A stretch of DNA of 12,733 bases from CAZTJA01 sp964613745. Its GTDB lineage: Bacteria; Desulfobacterota; Desulfomonilia; Desulfomonilales; Desulfomonilaceae. Made by a program: the position numbers and the translations under genes. The stretch is taken from assembly GCA_964613745.1 (NCBI GenBank), contig CAZTJA010000091.1:1-12733 (forward strand). The letters run 5' to 3'. Each line of letters opens with the position of its first letter. Position 1 is the stretch's first letter. Below the pieces are notes generated by a model. That model had not been told where the DNA came from. It made no database searches and saw only the letters and a list, made by a program, of their open reading frames with translations. Of this stretch, positions 1 to 7,373 are shown piece after piece.

Positions 1-860
1 ATCGCATTGGAAACATTGTGAATTCCAGGCATGGGCAAACGGATTTCACCGAGCAACTGCTCCTCCCGGAATACATTTACGATGGAATTGCCGCTCTCAA
101 ATTTCGGCTTTTTTCCATGGTACATAGCTTGTGACGACAGACCGTAGCTGATGAATCGTTTTTTTATTCTCGGAATGATGCTTTGAACGTGCGGATCATC
201 AATACAAAGGATTGCATACCCGTAGAAAGGAATTCTGTTGATGAATTCCAAAAAAGCCGACCGGATTTCATCCATGCAAGAGTAGCAGTCCATGTGTTCC
301 AAATCGAGATTAGTAACTACAGCTATGGTTGGAAACAACTTGAGAAATGATCGATCGGATTCATCCGCTTCCGCAACCAGCAGATCACCCTGACCCAATC
401 GTGCGCCTCCACCCAGTGTATCCAGCTTACCGCCTATGATTACCGTCGGATCAAGTCCGGCCGAAGACAAAATCCAGGAAATCATTGATGTAGTCGTTGT
501 CTTACCGTGCATACCTGCAACAGCGATTGACGTTTGCATTCGCATTAATTCCGCCAACATTTCCGCTCTGGGTATGACGGGAATGAGGCGGTCCATGGCT
601 GCTCGAATTTCAGGATTGTTTTCGGAAACGGCTGAAGAGTAAACCACTACATCCGCTTTTTCCAAATGATCCCGGCTATGCCCAATCCATATCTTGGCTC
701 CAAGATCACTCAGACGCTTTGTGGTGGAGGACTCCTTCAGATCGGAACCGCTGATTCCGAAACCCAGAGCGAGCAAAATTTCAGCAATGCCGCTCATGCC
801 GACCCCGCCCACTCCCACAAAGTGTACGTCTTTAACTCTTTTGAACAGCGTTCCGATCAA
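1..860 (-). CDS. murC: UDP-N-acetylmuramate--L-alanine ligase MurC (N-terminal part, cut by window edge)
   Basis: Cytoplasmic ATP-dependent ligase that adds L-alanine to UDP-MurNAc, the first Mur ligase step. I translated the strand by hand from a TTG at 858-860, giving 286 codons before the window ends; the family is about 460-490 residues, so the C-terminal ligase domain lies outside. Visible features are the N-terminal nucleotide-binding loop HFVGVGGVGMSGIAE (residues 13-27), the ATP P-loop GMHGKTTTT (116-124), EADESD (164-169), and PGIHNVSNA just before the edge. The usual P-loop is GTHGKTTTT, so Met replaces Thr at residue 117. TTG is chosen because GGAAGGAG sits 6 bases upstream and no ATG or GTG lies between it and the conserved core. 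The start overlaps the end of murG by 29 bases, which suggests translational coupling. Identification is firm; only the exact start is open. Confidence 0.95.
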   Translation of the reverse strand, partial: MIGTLFKRVKDVHFVGVGGVGMSGIAEILLALGFGISGSDLKESSTTKRLSDLGAKIWIGHSRDHLEKADVVVYSSAVSENNPEIRAAMDRLIPVIPRAEMLAELMRMQTSIAVAGMHGKTTTTSMISWILSSAGLDPTVIIGGKLDTLGGGARLGQGDLLVAEADESDRSFLKLFPTIAVVTNLDLEHMDCYSCMDEIRSAFLEFINRIPFYGYAILCIDDPHVQSIIPRIKKRFISYGLSSQAMYHGKKPKFESGNSIVNVFREEQLLGEIRLPMPGIHNVSNA

Positions 861-1938
861 TTGCGGCTCCTTCCTGATTCAAAATTTTTGCTGCAATATG
901 GTCGGCGGCATCGGGACGCCCAATGTTGGCGGAATTTAGGGCCAACTCTTTGAGTGTATCCGGCGAGCGTATTAGATCGTTTAGCTCGTGAATCAAAGCT
1001 CCGTTTCCAAGAGCGTTATCAGGAATTACTCTCACGGCACCGGCTGATTCGAGAACTGCCGCATTTCTCGCTTGATGGTCCCCTATCGCATAGGGATACG
1101 GAATTACAATTGCAGGTTTCCCGAATGCCGTTAATTCCGCTAGGGAACTCGCACCGCTCCGACAGATCACCAAATCCGCCCAACGATATGCATGGCCCAT
1201 GTCGTCGATGAAAGGTTTGACTTGTGCATCGATCCCCGCTTGATCGTATGCCCGTTTAAGTTCTTCGACTTCAGCTACTCCCGTCTGATGAACGACCCTT
1301 AGACCGGAATGTAAATTTCTCAATTCGTTCAAATTCGATTTTAATGCTGAATTGATACTATGAGCCCCACGGGAGCCGCCAAACACGAGCAAATTAAAAA
1401 TATTGCCCGGTTTTTCCACTTTTTCACTAACAAGGAGATTTTTTCTTATAGGATTGCCGGTTCGAACAGTCTTATAGGCAGGAGGTTCGGGCTCGGTCTT
1501 TTCCCAAGAAGTAAAAACCGTATCGACAAATCGCATAAGGAGCTTGTTTGTTGTGCCCATGACGGAATTTTGTTCTTGTATCCCGCATGAAATCCTCATG
1601 AGAACCGCTGCAGCCAACGTCGGCCCCGAGGCATACCCACCCACTCCCAAGACATAATCGGGTTTGAAATCATGGAGTATTGCTATGGACTGGAGCAATC
1701 CCCATGGAACCTGCATTCCGGCTCTGAGAATATTTAAAATTCGCGTTCCTCGGATTCCTCGTGATGAAATAAACCTGACCGGAAATTCCGTTCCGGGAAG
1801 TATGCGAGCTTCAATTCCGTTCTTTGTGCCTACAAACAAAATTTCCGAATCGGGTGACTGATTCTTCACGGCATCCGCGATTGCCAAAGCAGGGAAAAGA
1901 TGTCCGCCTGTGCCGCCGCCCGCTATCAGCAATCTCAT
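832..1938 (-). CDS. murG: Undecaprenyl-PP-MurNAc-pentapeptide N-acetylglucosaminyltransferase MurG
   Basis: Peripheral membrane GT-B glycosyltransferase (368 residues, normal length) that transfers GlcNAc from UDP-GlcNAc to lipid I, making lipid II on the inner membrane face. Conserved blocks are in order: glycine loop GGGTGGHLFPA (residues 7-17) with the likely catalytic His13, GVGGYASGP (98-106), the EQN block (122-124), GGSRGAHSIN (187-196), HQTG (217-220), and the UDP-GlcNAc-binding region running from SGASSLAEL to the GDHQ of residues 286-289. The EQN block reads IQEQN, where most family members have a His before EQN (HEQN), a possible lineage variant. The ATG at 1936-1938 overlaps the ftsW stop (ATGA, 4 bases), and the 3' end overlaps murC. 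This is the expected position between ftsW and murC. Confidence 0.97.
   Translation of the reverse strand: MRLLIAGGGTGGHLFPALAIADAVKNQSPDSEILFVGTKNGIEARILPGTEFPVRFISSRGIRGTRILNILRAGMQVPWGLLQSIAILHDFKPDYVLGVGGYASGPTLAAAVLMRISCGIQEQNSVMGTTNKLLMRFVDTVFTSWEKTEPEPPAYKTVRTGNPIRKNLLVSEKVEKPGNIFNLLVFGGSRGAHSINSALKSNLNELRNLHSGLRVVHQTGVAEVEELKRAYDQAGIDAQVKPFIDDMGHAYRWADLVICRSGASSLAELTAFGKPAIVIPYPYAIGDHQARNAAVLESAGAVRVIPDNALGNGALIHELNDLIRSPDTLKELALNSANIGRPDAADHIAAKILNQEGAAIDRNAVQKS
867..874 (-). promoter_or_regulatory. Ribosome binding site deciding the TTG start of murC
   Basis: On the minus strand GGAAGGAG lies inside the last codons of murG, with AGGAG (867-871) six bases before the TTG at 858-860. 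This is the best Shine-Dalgarno match near any dcw start here and supports the rare TTG initiation codon. Confidence 0.7.
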
Positions 1939-3104
1939 TGGATGGTTTCCTTTAATTTAGCCTGAGTGGATTTGATGATCGCCATGAGAATTCCCACTCC
2001 AGCCAGTGTCATGACCAGAGAAGTTCCTCCAAGTGACACTAACGGCAACGGTAAACCCTTCGTGGGCAAAAGACCCATTGCCACTCCCATGTTCACCATC
2101 GCCTGTAATCCGATGAGGCATGTTATCCCAAATGCCAGGTATCGTTGAAAAGCATCACCGGTGCGCATTGCAACCGTCAGACCACGACAAATAAACAAGT
2201 AGAAAAGTATGATCAGGCAAAATACTCCTATGAACCCGAACTCTTCCCCGACAACCGCAAAAATGAAGTCCGAATGAGGTTGAGGCAGATAATAGAGTTT
2301 CTGCAGACCATTGCCGACCCCCACACCCCAAAATCCACCACAACCGAAAGCCACTAGGCTCTGAATTATCTGAAATCCTGATTTTAAGGAAGAACTCCAC
2401 GGGTCGAGAAAAGTCCTCAGACGGGCTACTCGATATTCAGCACTGAATGCCATGTGGATAAGAAACGGGACACATAACAAGAGACTTCCGGCAAGATGCT
2501 GCACGCGGACTCCGGCGATGAAGAGCATCAGAAACACAACCATGGTAAGTATTACTGCTGTCCCGAAATCCGGCTGCATTAATATGAAAAATACAACAAT
2601 CCCCATGACGATGATGTGCGGCAAAAATCCTATGGCAAATTCTCTGATCGAATCGCCTTTTTTCGCGAGCGAGCGTGCAATAAAGATTATGAGTGCAAAC
2701 TTCACAAGCTCCGAAGGCTGAACAAAAAAGCCGAATGGGAGCCTGATCCATCGACTAGACCCACCCATTTCAACCCCTACTCCCGGAACGAATACGAGCA
2801 GAAGCAACGCCATTGAACATCCCATTATAGGTATGGCCGCTCTCTTCCAGAAATCAGGGTTTATCCGTGAAAACAAATACATCAGGGCGAGCCCGAACAG
2901 CATCGCGATTGCTTGTTTCTTAGCAAAGTAAAAACCGTCCCCGGTTTTTCCGAAAGCAATCATGTAGCTCGCCGATGTAACCGTTACGCAGCCCACGGCC
3001 AAAATCAGCAATACCACTGCCAGAATGAATGGATCCGGACCGAAATGGATCGTTTGCTCTTGTCCGGAACCGTTGGCTTGTTTGGAGGAACCGGCAATAC
3101 TCAC
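1935..3104 (-). CDS. ftsW: Septal peptidoglycan glycosyltransferase FtsW (SEDS family)
   Basis: Polytopic SEDS-family polymerase that links lipid II into glycan strands at the division septum together with its cognate class B PBP, FtsI. The 389 residues contain about ten hydrophobic segments starting near residue 25. SEDS signatures are visible: RWIRLPFGFFVQPSELVK (118-135), a QPDFGTA block (177-183), and PQPHSDFIFAVVGEE (274-288), which holds the likely catalytic Asp279 (equivalent to E. coli FtsW Asp297). Near the C-terminus LPTKGLPLPLVSLGGTS (346-362) is the family's LPxKGLPLPFxSxGG block. The start is GTG at 3102-3104, overlapping by 4 bases the stop of a doubtful small frame upstream. 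The Shine-Dalgarno match is weak (AGGG about 11 bases away). RodA is the alternative paralogue, but the context between mraY and murG fixes FtsW. Confidence 0.96.
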   Translation of the reverse strand: MSIAGSSKQANGSGQEQTIHFGPDPFILAVVLLILAVGCVTVTSASYMIAFGKTGDGFYFAKKQAIAMLFGLALMYLFSRINPDFWKRAAIPIMGCSMALLLLVFVPGVGVEMGGSSRWIRLPFGFFVQPSELVKFALIIFIARSLAKKGDSIREFAIGFLPHIIVMGIVVFFILMQPDFGTAVILTMVVFLMLFIAGVRVQHLAGSLLLCVPFLIHMAFSAEYRVARLRTFLDPWSSSLKSGFQIIQSLVAFGCGGFWGVGVGNGLQKLYYLPQPHSDFIFAVVGEEFGFIGVFCLIILFYLFICRGLTVAMRTGDAFQRYLAFGITCLIGLQAMVNMGVAMGLLPTKGLPLPLVSLGGTSLVMTLAGVGILMAIIKSTQAKLKETIQ

Positions 3105-3313
3105 TTAAAATTTACCCTGAAGCAAATTCGGGTCATGTAGGTTTCCGCTCCTGGAAACCTCCCGGGCAATCGTTTAGATCCAAACTGAGCAGGAGCTGAT
3201 ATATGGGAAGAAGTACAAAGTGAATCATGAACTGATAGCGGTTTTTGACGATTTCTGCCGCAGATCATTGCTCCCCAGCCGGGCTGACTATTCTTTTGTT
3301 CGCGATTCTTCAT
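3101..3313 (-). CDS. Doubtful 70-residue reading frame between mraY and ftsW
   Basis: I do not recognise this protein. The frame starts at ATG (3311-3313) with AAAGG nine bases upstream and ends in a TGA overlapping the ftsW GTG by 4 bases (GTGA), a spacing like the other genes of this operon. Against it being a gene: the composition is rich in Arg, Ser, Cys and Pro with no hydrophobic core or motif, a hairpin is embedded in its last third, and the +1 frame is equally open over 43 codons (3133-3264). It occupies the place of murD but shows no Mur ligase motif. It may be a small unannotated protein, a translated leader for ftsW, or chance. Confidence 0.2.
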   Translation of the reverse strand: MKNREQKNSQPGWGAMICGRNRQKPLSVHDSLCTSSHISAPAQFGSKRLPGRFPGAETYMTRICFRVNFK

Positions 3314-3363
3314 GCCGGTTAACCTTTCAAAGGCGAATTTAGCGTCCTCTCAAACCCTTTCCA
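3105..3363 (-). other. 259-bp gap in the dcw operon at the usual murD position
   Basis: mraY and ftsW are both complete, and murD, which commonly lies between them (about 1.35 kb), is missing. I read all three minus-strand frames and found neither the MurD N-terminal nucleotide loop nor the GTNGKT P-loop nor the SPACxSFD end block. The stretch holds a doubtful 70-codon frame and a perfect 8-bp hairpin. It is the longest non-coding interval in an operon whose other junctions are 3 bases or less. Confidence 0.8.
3139..3160 (-). repeat. Perfect inverted repeat (8-bp stem, 6-nt loop) upstream of ftsW
   Basis: The arms AGGTTTCC (3139-3146) and GGAAACCT (3153-3160) are exact complements around a 6-base loop. 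In the minus-strand RNA the loop reads AGGAGC, a Shine-Dalgarno-like sequence, and it is complementary to GCUCCU about 30 bases earlier in the same RNA (plus 3191-3196), so a pseudoknot or alternative pairing is possible. No T-run follows, so it is not a classical intrinsic terminator. It ends 35 bases before the ftsW GTG and could affect processing or ftsW translation. Confidence 0.6.
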
Positions 3364-4440
3364 TCAACGAAGCTTCAATGTGCTGAGCGCCATCAGAGCA
3401 AAAATAATTGAAATGATCCAAAATCGCACAATCACCTTTGGTTCGGCCCATCCCTTCAACTCGAAGTGATGGTGAATTGGGGCCATGTTAAATATGCGTT
3501 TGCCGGTTGTTTTGAATGAGGCGACTTGCAGGATCACGGAAGCGGCTTCTATTACAAATACTCCTCCTGCAAGAGCAAGCACGATTTCTTGCTTTGTGAC
3601 TACTGCAACGGCACCGAGGAATCCACCCAGAGATAAAGATCCGACATCTCCCATGAACACTTCGGCAGGATACGTGTTATACCAGAGGAAACCCATCCCG
3701 GCACCCAGCATTGCACCACAAACCACCATGAGTTCCCCGGCTCCGGGGACATAAGCCACTTGCAGGTAATGAGCAAGCTTCAGGTGTCCGGCAACGTACG
3801 CGAATAACAAGTACGTTGAACCGCAAATCATCACGGGACCAATTGCCAAACCATCGAGACCGTCAGTTAAATTGACGGCATTACTGGCGCCGGCAATCAC
3901 GAGCGCAACAAATGGGATATACAGAATACCCAGATCGGGATTGACATTCTTAAAGAACGGAACAGCTAAAGTGGTCTTGAAGTGCGGATCGTAGAAAAGT
4001 ATAAGGCCCACAATCATGCCGATAATTAGTTGCAGACCTAATTTGCCTTTCGCAGAAAGGCCTTTGTGACTCTTTTTGGTTATCTTTAGGTAATCGTCTA
4101 AAAAACCTATTGCGCCGTAGGAAATCGTGATGCCGAACACCAGCCAAAAATAGATGTTGTCCAATCTGGTCCATAATAAACACGAGAATGTCATTGCGAA
4201 AAGTATCAGCAGACCGCCCATTGTGGGAGTGCCGCTCTTGCTTAAATGACTTTGAGGTCCATCATCTCTGACCGTCTGACCGATCTGAAAGGCTCTCAGA
4301 TAATCGACCAGGGGTTTACCTAACAGAAAACTTATCATTAGAGCCGTTAAGGTGGCCATGATAGATCTGAAGGTAATATATTTAAAAACGTTGAAAAGAA
4401 TCCATTCGGAGCCTAACGGAAACAGTAAATGATAAAGCAT
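3364..4440 (-). CDS. mraY: Phospho-N-acetylmuramoyl-pentapeptide-transferase MraY
   Basis: Integral inner-membrane enzyme that transfers phospho-MurNAc-pentapeptide from UDP to undecaprenyl phosphate, forming lipid I, the first membrane step of peptidoglycan synthesis. The 358 residues match the family (360 in E. coli), with about ten membrane segments. Signatures are SKSGTPTMGG (67-76), the Mg-binding Asp pair D115-D116 in GFLDDYLKI, NLTDGLDGLA (190-199), FMGDVGSLSLGG (262-273) and the histidine loop APIHHHFE (320-327) before the last helix. The start is ATG at 4438-4440, three bases after the murF stop, with GGAG in the end of murF as a plausible ribosome binding site. No missing key residues were seen. 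Confidence 0.98.
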   Translation of the reverse strand: MLYHLLFPLGSEWILFNVFKYITFRSIMATLTALMISFLLGKPLVDYLRAFQIGQTVRDDGPQSHLSKSGTPTMGGLLILFAMTFSCLLWTRLDNIYFWLVFGITISYGAIGFLDDYLKITKKSHKGLSAKGKLGLQLIIGMIVGLILFYDPHFKTTLAVPFFKNVNPDLGILYIPFVALVIAGASNAVNLTDGLDGLAIGPVMICGSTYLLFAYVAGHLKLAHYLQVAYVPGAGELMVVCGAMLGAGMGFLWYNTYPAEVFMGDVGSLSLGGFLGAVAVVTKQEIVLALAGGVFVIEAASVILQVASFKTTGKRIFNMAPIHHHFELKGWAEPKVIVRFWIISIIFALMALSTLKLR

Positions 4441-4443
4441 CCT

Positions 4444-5841
4444 TTAATTCTCCTCAGAAATCTTTTCCGCTATAAGCTCCATTTGCATGGAACGAGATCC
4501 CTTGACCAGTATCGTTCCATATGACCTGATTTCATTCACAACGTAATCCCATGCCTCCTCTTTCGTTTGAAAACAGCCTACCTGTTCAATTTTGCCGCCG
4601 CCCTCCAGGTAACCCTGCCTCGTAAATGGGGCAAACTTCCCCACCAAAACCAATTTTGATATGCCTAATGAAGCCGCATAATACCCGACCCCACGATGGA
4701 GTTCTTCTGCACTATCTCCCAGTTCCATCATGTCTCCGAGGATCGCTAAAGTGGGGCTGGAATTCTTTTCAGACAACACTTTCAAAGCAGCCTTCATGGA
4801 AAGCGGATTTGCATTGTAACAATCCCGTATGAGCAAACGCTTTTGTCCGAGCTCCAGGATTTCCATTCTCCATTTGGGTGCTCTAAACCCGGTGAGTCCA
4901 ACTTCTATGTCTTCGGGGGAAACTCCGATTGCACTTGCAGCAGCAGCAGCACACGCCGCATTTGCTACATTGTGCAGACCGGAAATGTGTAAGGTGATGC
5001 TTACGTCAAAATCTTTTGCGAATATAGAGATTTCGGAAACTTCGCCGTAGCTCTTAATTACAGCCCGAACATCCCCTTCTGAAATGCCGAATGTCGTCAC
5101 ATTGCCTTTAAACGAAGCCACCAAAGGCTGCAAGTACCTGTCGTTTGCCGGAACTATAACCGTACCTTCATCCTGGAGACATGAAGCGAGCTGGAACTTC
5201 TCTTCAGCTACTCTTTCCTGACTTCCGAGTCCTTCCAGATGAACAGGCCCGATATTCGTAATCACCGCAACGTCCGGGCGAGCAGCCCTAGCCAAAAACT
5301 TCATCTCTCCCGGTTTGTTGATCCCTGCTTCAACTACGGCGGCGGAATGGCTCGAAGTCAGGTTCAGGATCGTCATGGGCAAACCTATAGTGTTGTTATA
5401 GTTGCCTTCAGACACCAAGGAGTTATGGGAGCGGCGCAGTATAGATGCAATCATCTCCTTAACGGTGGTCTTGCCCGAGGAGCCTGTGACGGCGATCAGG
5501 GGGACATGATGCAAGGTACGGTGGGCTGATGCAAGGTCTGATAGAGCCAGGTAAGTATCCTGCACCTGGATCAGGATATGTTTTGATGAGAACTGAGGGT
5601 TTTCCCTGTGTGCATCGCCTGACGTCAAGCTACCTCGAGCCCCGGCTTCCAGGGCCGGGAAGATGAATTCGTGTCCGTCGAACTTATCGCCTTTTATGGG
5701 TACGAATAAGTCGCCGACTTTAATGTCTCTGGAGTCTGTTGTAATCTCCTGAAAGAACTCGGCTGGATCCCCGGATATTATGCTTCCTTTGCAAGCCTCC
5801 GCTACATTTGCGGCTCTATATGGTCCACCTCGAGCCCTCAT
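4444..5841 (-). CDS. murF: UDP-MurNAc-tripeptide--D-alanyl-D-alanine ligase MurF
   Basis: Cytoplasmic ATP-dependent ligase that adds the D-Ala-D-Ala dipeptide to UDP-MurNAc-tripeptide, completing the pentapeptide precursor. The 465 residues show the usual three Mur-ligase domains: the N-terminal substrate domain with TTDSRDIKVGDLFVPIKG (34-51), the central ATPase with P-loop TGSSGKTT (119-126), NYNN (147-150) and NIGPVHLEGLGS (196-207), and the C-terminal domain with DCYNANPLSM (340-349), LGDMMELG (368-375) and VKGSRSMQME (446-455). The block EAGINKPGEM (171-180) matches the common EMGMNHPGEI with substitutions. The ATG at 5839-5841 shares one base with the murE stop (TAATG), and AGGA precedes it, so coupling to murE is likely. 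The region before residue 34 is poorly conserved, as is normal. Confidence 0.97.
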   Translation of the reverse strand: MRARGGPYRAANVAEACKGSIISGDPAEFFQEITTDSRDIKVGDLFVPIKGDKFDGHEFIFPALEAGARGSLTSGDAHRENPQFSSKHILIQVQDTYLALSDLASAHRTLHHVPLIAVTGSSGKTTVKEMIASILRRSHNSLVSEGNYNNTIGLPMTILNLTSSHSAAVVEAGINKPGEMKFLARAARPDVAVITNIGPVHLEGLGSQERVAEEKFQLASCLQDEGTVIVPANDRYLQPLVASFKGNVTTFGISEGDVRAVIKSYGEVSEISIFAKDFDVSITLHISGLHNVANAACAAAAASAIGVSPEDIEVGLTGFRAPKWRMEILELGQKRLLIRDCYNANPLSMKAALKVLSEKNSSPTLAILGDMMELGDSAEELHRGVGYYAASLGISKLVLVGKFAPFTRQGYLEGGGKIEQVGCFQTKEEAWDYVVNEIRSYGTILVKGSRSMQMELIAEKISEEN

Positions 5842-7373
5842 TAGTCCTGCACCCGTGCTTTAATCAGCCCAGTTGCCAGGGCTTCTTCATGAACTACTTT
5901 CCGGTCGTCAAATGGATAACGGACGCCTGAAATTTCCTGGTACGTTTCATGACCTTTGCCCGCCACCAGCAATATGTCATCCGCTCCCATTATCTCTAAA
6001 GCTCTTGCGATCGCCCGTCGTCTATCGATGATTACCTCATATCCATGACGTGCACCATTCGAGTTCAATGGTGTCATCCCGCACTCCGTGATACCCGCTT
6101 CGGTTTGTGCTGCTATCACCGATGCGTCTTCGGATCTCGGATTATCTGATGTAAGAATAACCACATCACTGCCCAAAGCGGCTTCTTTTCCCATCAGCGG
6201 CCGCTTGGATTTGTCTCTATCTCCGCCGCATCCGATAATTGTAATAATCCGACCGGTTCGCATTGACGCCAGAGCGCTCAGCACGTTTTTTACGGCATGA
6301 GGCGTATGAGCATAATCTACAAACACGCTGCCTTTTCCGGCATGTACTCGCTCAAGGCGACCGGGAACGTTCTTCAAAGACTTGATTCCCTTGGAAATTG
6401 CATCGTGGTCAATATTAAGAGCTTCAGCAACTGCAACTGCGGCCAGAATGTTGGAAAGATTAAAATTTCCGATCAAACCGGATATGACGTCTATGTCACC
6501 TGACGGCGTTGCAATTACACCGTCCAAACCGGACGGATCCAGTTTCATTTTTCCAGGTCGAATTTGAGCATTACTTTCAAAACCAAAAGTGAAAAGCTTC
6601 TTTATTTTCGTATCAAGGCACAGTCTTCTGCCGTATTCATCATCGACATTGATAATTGAAGTAGTGTCCGTCTTGAATGATTCAGGAAGTAGTCGGTCAA
6701 ATAGAATACGTTTCGCCGCGAAATATTCTTCCAGATCACCGTGATAATCCAGGTGATCCTGAGACAAATTCGTGAAAACACCAATGTCGAAGTCGCACCC
6801 TTCAAGTCTACCTCGATGGAGACCATGGGACGAAACCTCCATAAGGCAATGCGTAACACCTTCTTCGGCCATTTTAGAGAAAAGCTGCTGTAGATCCGAA
6901 GCTTCCGGTGTCGTATTCGGCGCAGGTAATTCATGGTTATTCCATCTATACGCCACGGTCCCTATGACTCCGGGATTGGAACCAGCCTGTCTCAAGATGG
7001 ATTCCAGTAAGTAAGTGAGAGTGGTCTTACCGTTTGTGCCCGTTATGCCGATGAGCACCATTTTCCTGCTGGGATGGTCATGCAAAACTGCCGATATTAT
7101 TCCCAAAGCCTTCTTCGTATCCGAAACGAGTATGGCGGGAACACCGGGATCGAAGTCCAGAGGCCTCTCGATGAGTACTGCAGCGGCACCCGCTTCCACT
7201 GCCTTGCGCACGAAATTATGACCGTCGCTCTTTTCACCCTGAATTGCCGCAAAAATTACTCCCGGCACTACCTTACGGCTATCATATGTGATGTCCCAAA
7301 CCATAGGTCTGCCGTCGCCCGAAAGCTCCGCTGCTTCTAAAAAGGGAATAAGTTCAGTTAATTGCATGCTCAC
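5841..7373 (-). CDS. murE: UDP-MurNAc-L-Ala-D-Glu--meso-diaminopimelate ligase MurE
   Basis: Cytoplasmic ligase that adds the third stem-peptide residue. The 510 residues contain DSRKV.PG (31-38), P-loop GTNGKTT (112-118), NTTPE (153-157), the SSHGL block (181-185), TNLSQDHLDYHG (201-212), Lys221, which sits where the carbamylated Lys is found, VDYAHTPHA (352-360), and GCGGDRDKSKRPLM (381-394). DNPR (410-413) is the hallmark of enzymes specific for meso-diaminopimelate; lysine-adding enzymes differ here, so the peptidoglycan is predicted to be the meso-DAP type. The start is taken as GTG at 7371-7373, overlapping the ftsI stop by 4 bases (GTGA), with GAGGG nine bases upstream; the ATG two codons later is a weaker choice because its spacing is about 15. 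Confidence 0.97.
   Translation of the reverse strand: MSMQLTELIPFLEAAELSGDGRPMVWDITYDSRKVVPGVIFAAIQGEKSDGHNFVRKAVEAGAAAVLIERPLDFDPGVPAILVSDTKKALGIISAVLHDHPSRKMVLIGITGTNGKTTLTYLLESILRQAGSNPGVIGTVAYRWNNHELPAPNTTPEASDLQQLFSKMAEEGVTHCLMEVSSHGLHRGRLEGCDFDIGVFTNLSQDHLDYHGDLEEYFAAKRILFDRLLPESFKTDTTSIINVDDEYGRRLCLDTKIKKLFTFGFESNAQIRPGKMKLDPSGLDGVIATPSGDIDVISGLIGNFNLSNILAAVAVAEALNIDHDAISKGIKSLKNVPGRLERVHAGKGSVFVDYAHTPHAVKNVLSALASMRTGRIITIIGCGGDRDKSKRPLMGKEAALGSDVVILTSDNPRSEDASVIAAQTEAGITECGMTPLNSNGARHGYEVIIDRRRAIARALEIMGADDILLVAGKGHETYQEISGVRYPFDDRKVVHEEALATGLIKARVQD

Noticed and set aside
666..1211. Several plus-strand frames of 80-95 codons antisense to murC and murG
   Set aside because: They lie wholly inside confirmed genes on the other strand and look like low-complexity shadows.
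3139..3160. The hairpin as an intrinsic terminator of the upstream dcw genes
   Set aside because: No T-run follows on either strand, the stem is only 8 bp, and ftsW, murG and murC have no other promoter that I can see.
3133..3264. 43-codon frame in the mraY-ftsW gap read as a decayed MurD C-terminus
   Set aside because: The similarity to the MurD end block depends on choosing frameshifts freely and the spacing of the key residues does not fit.
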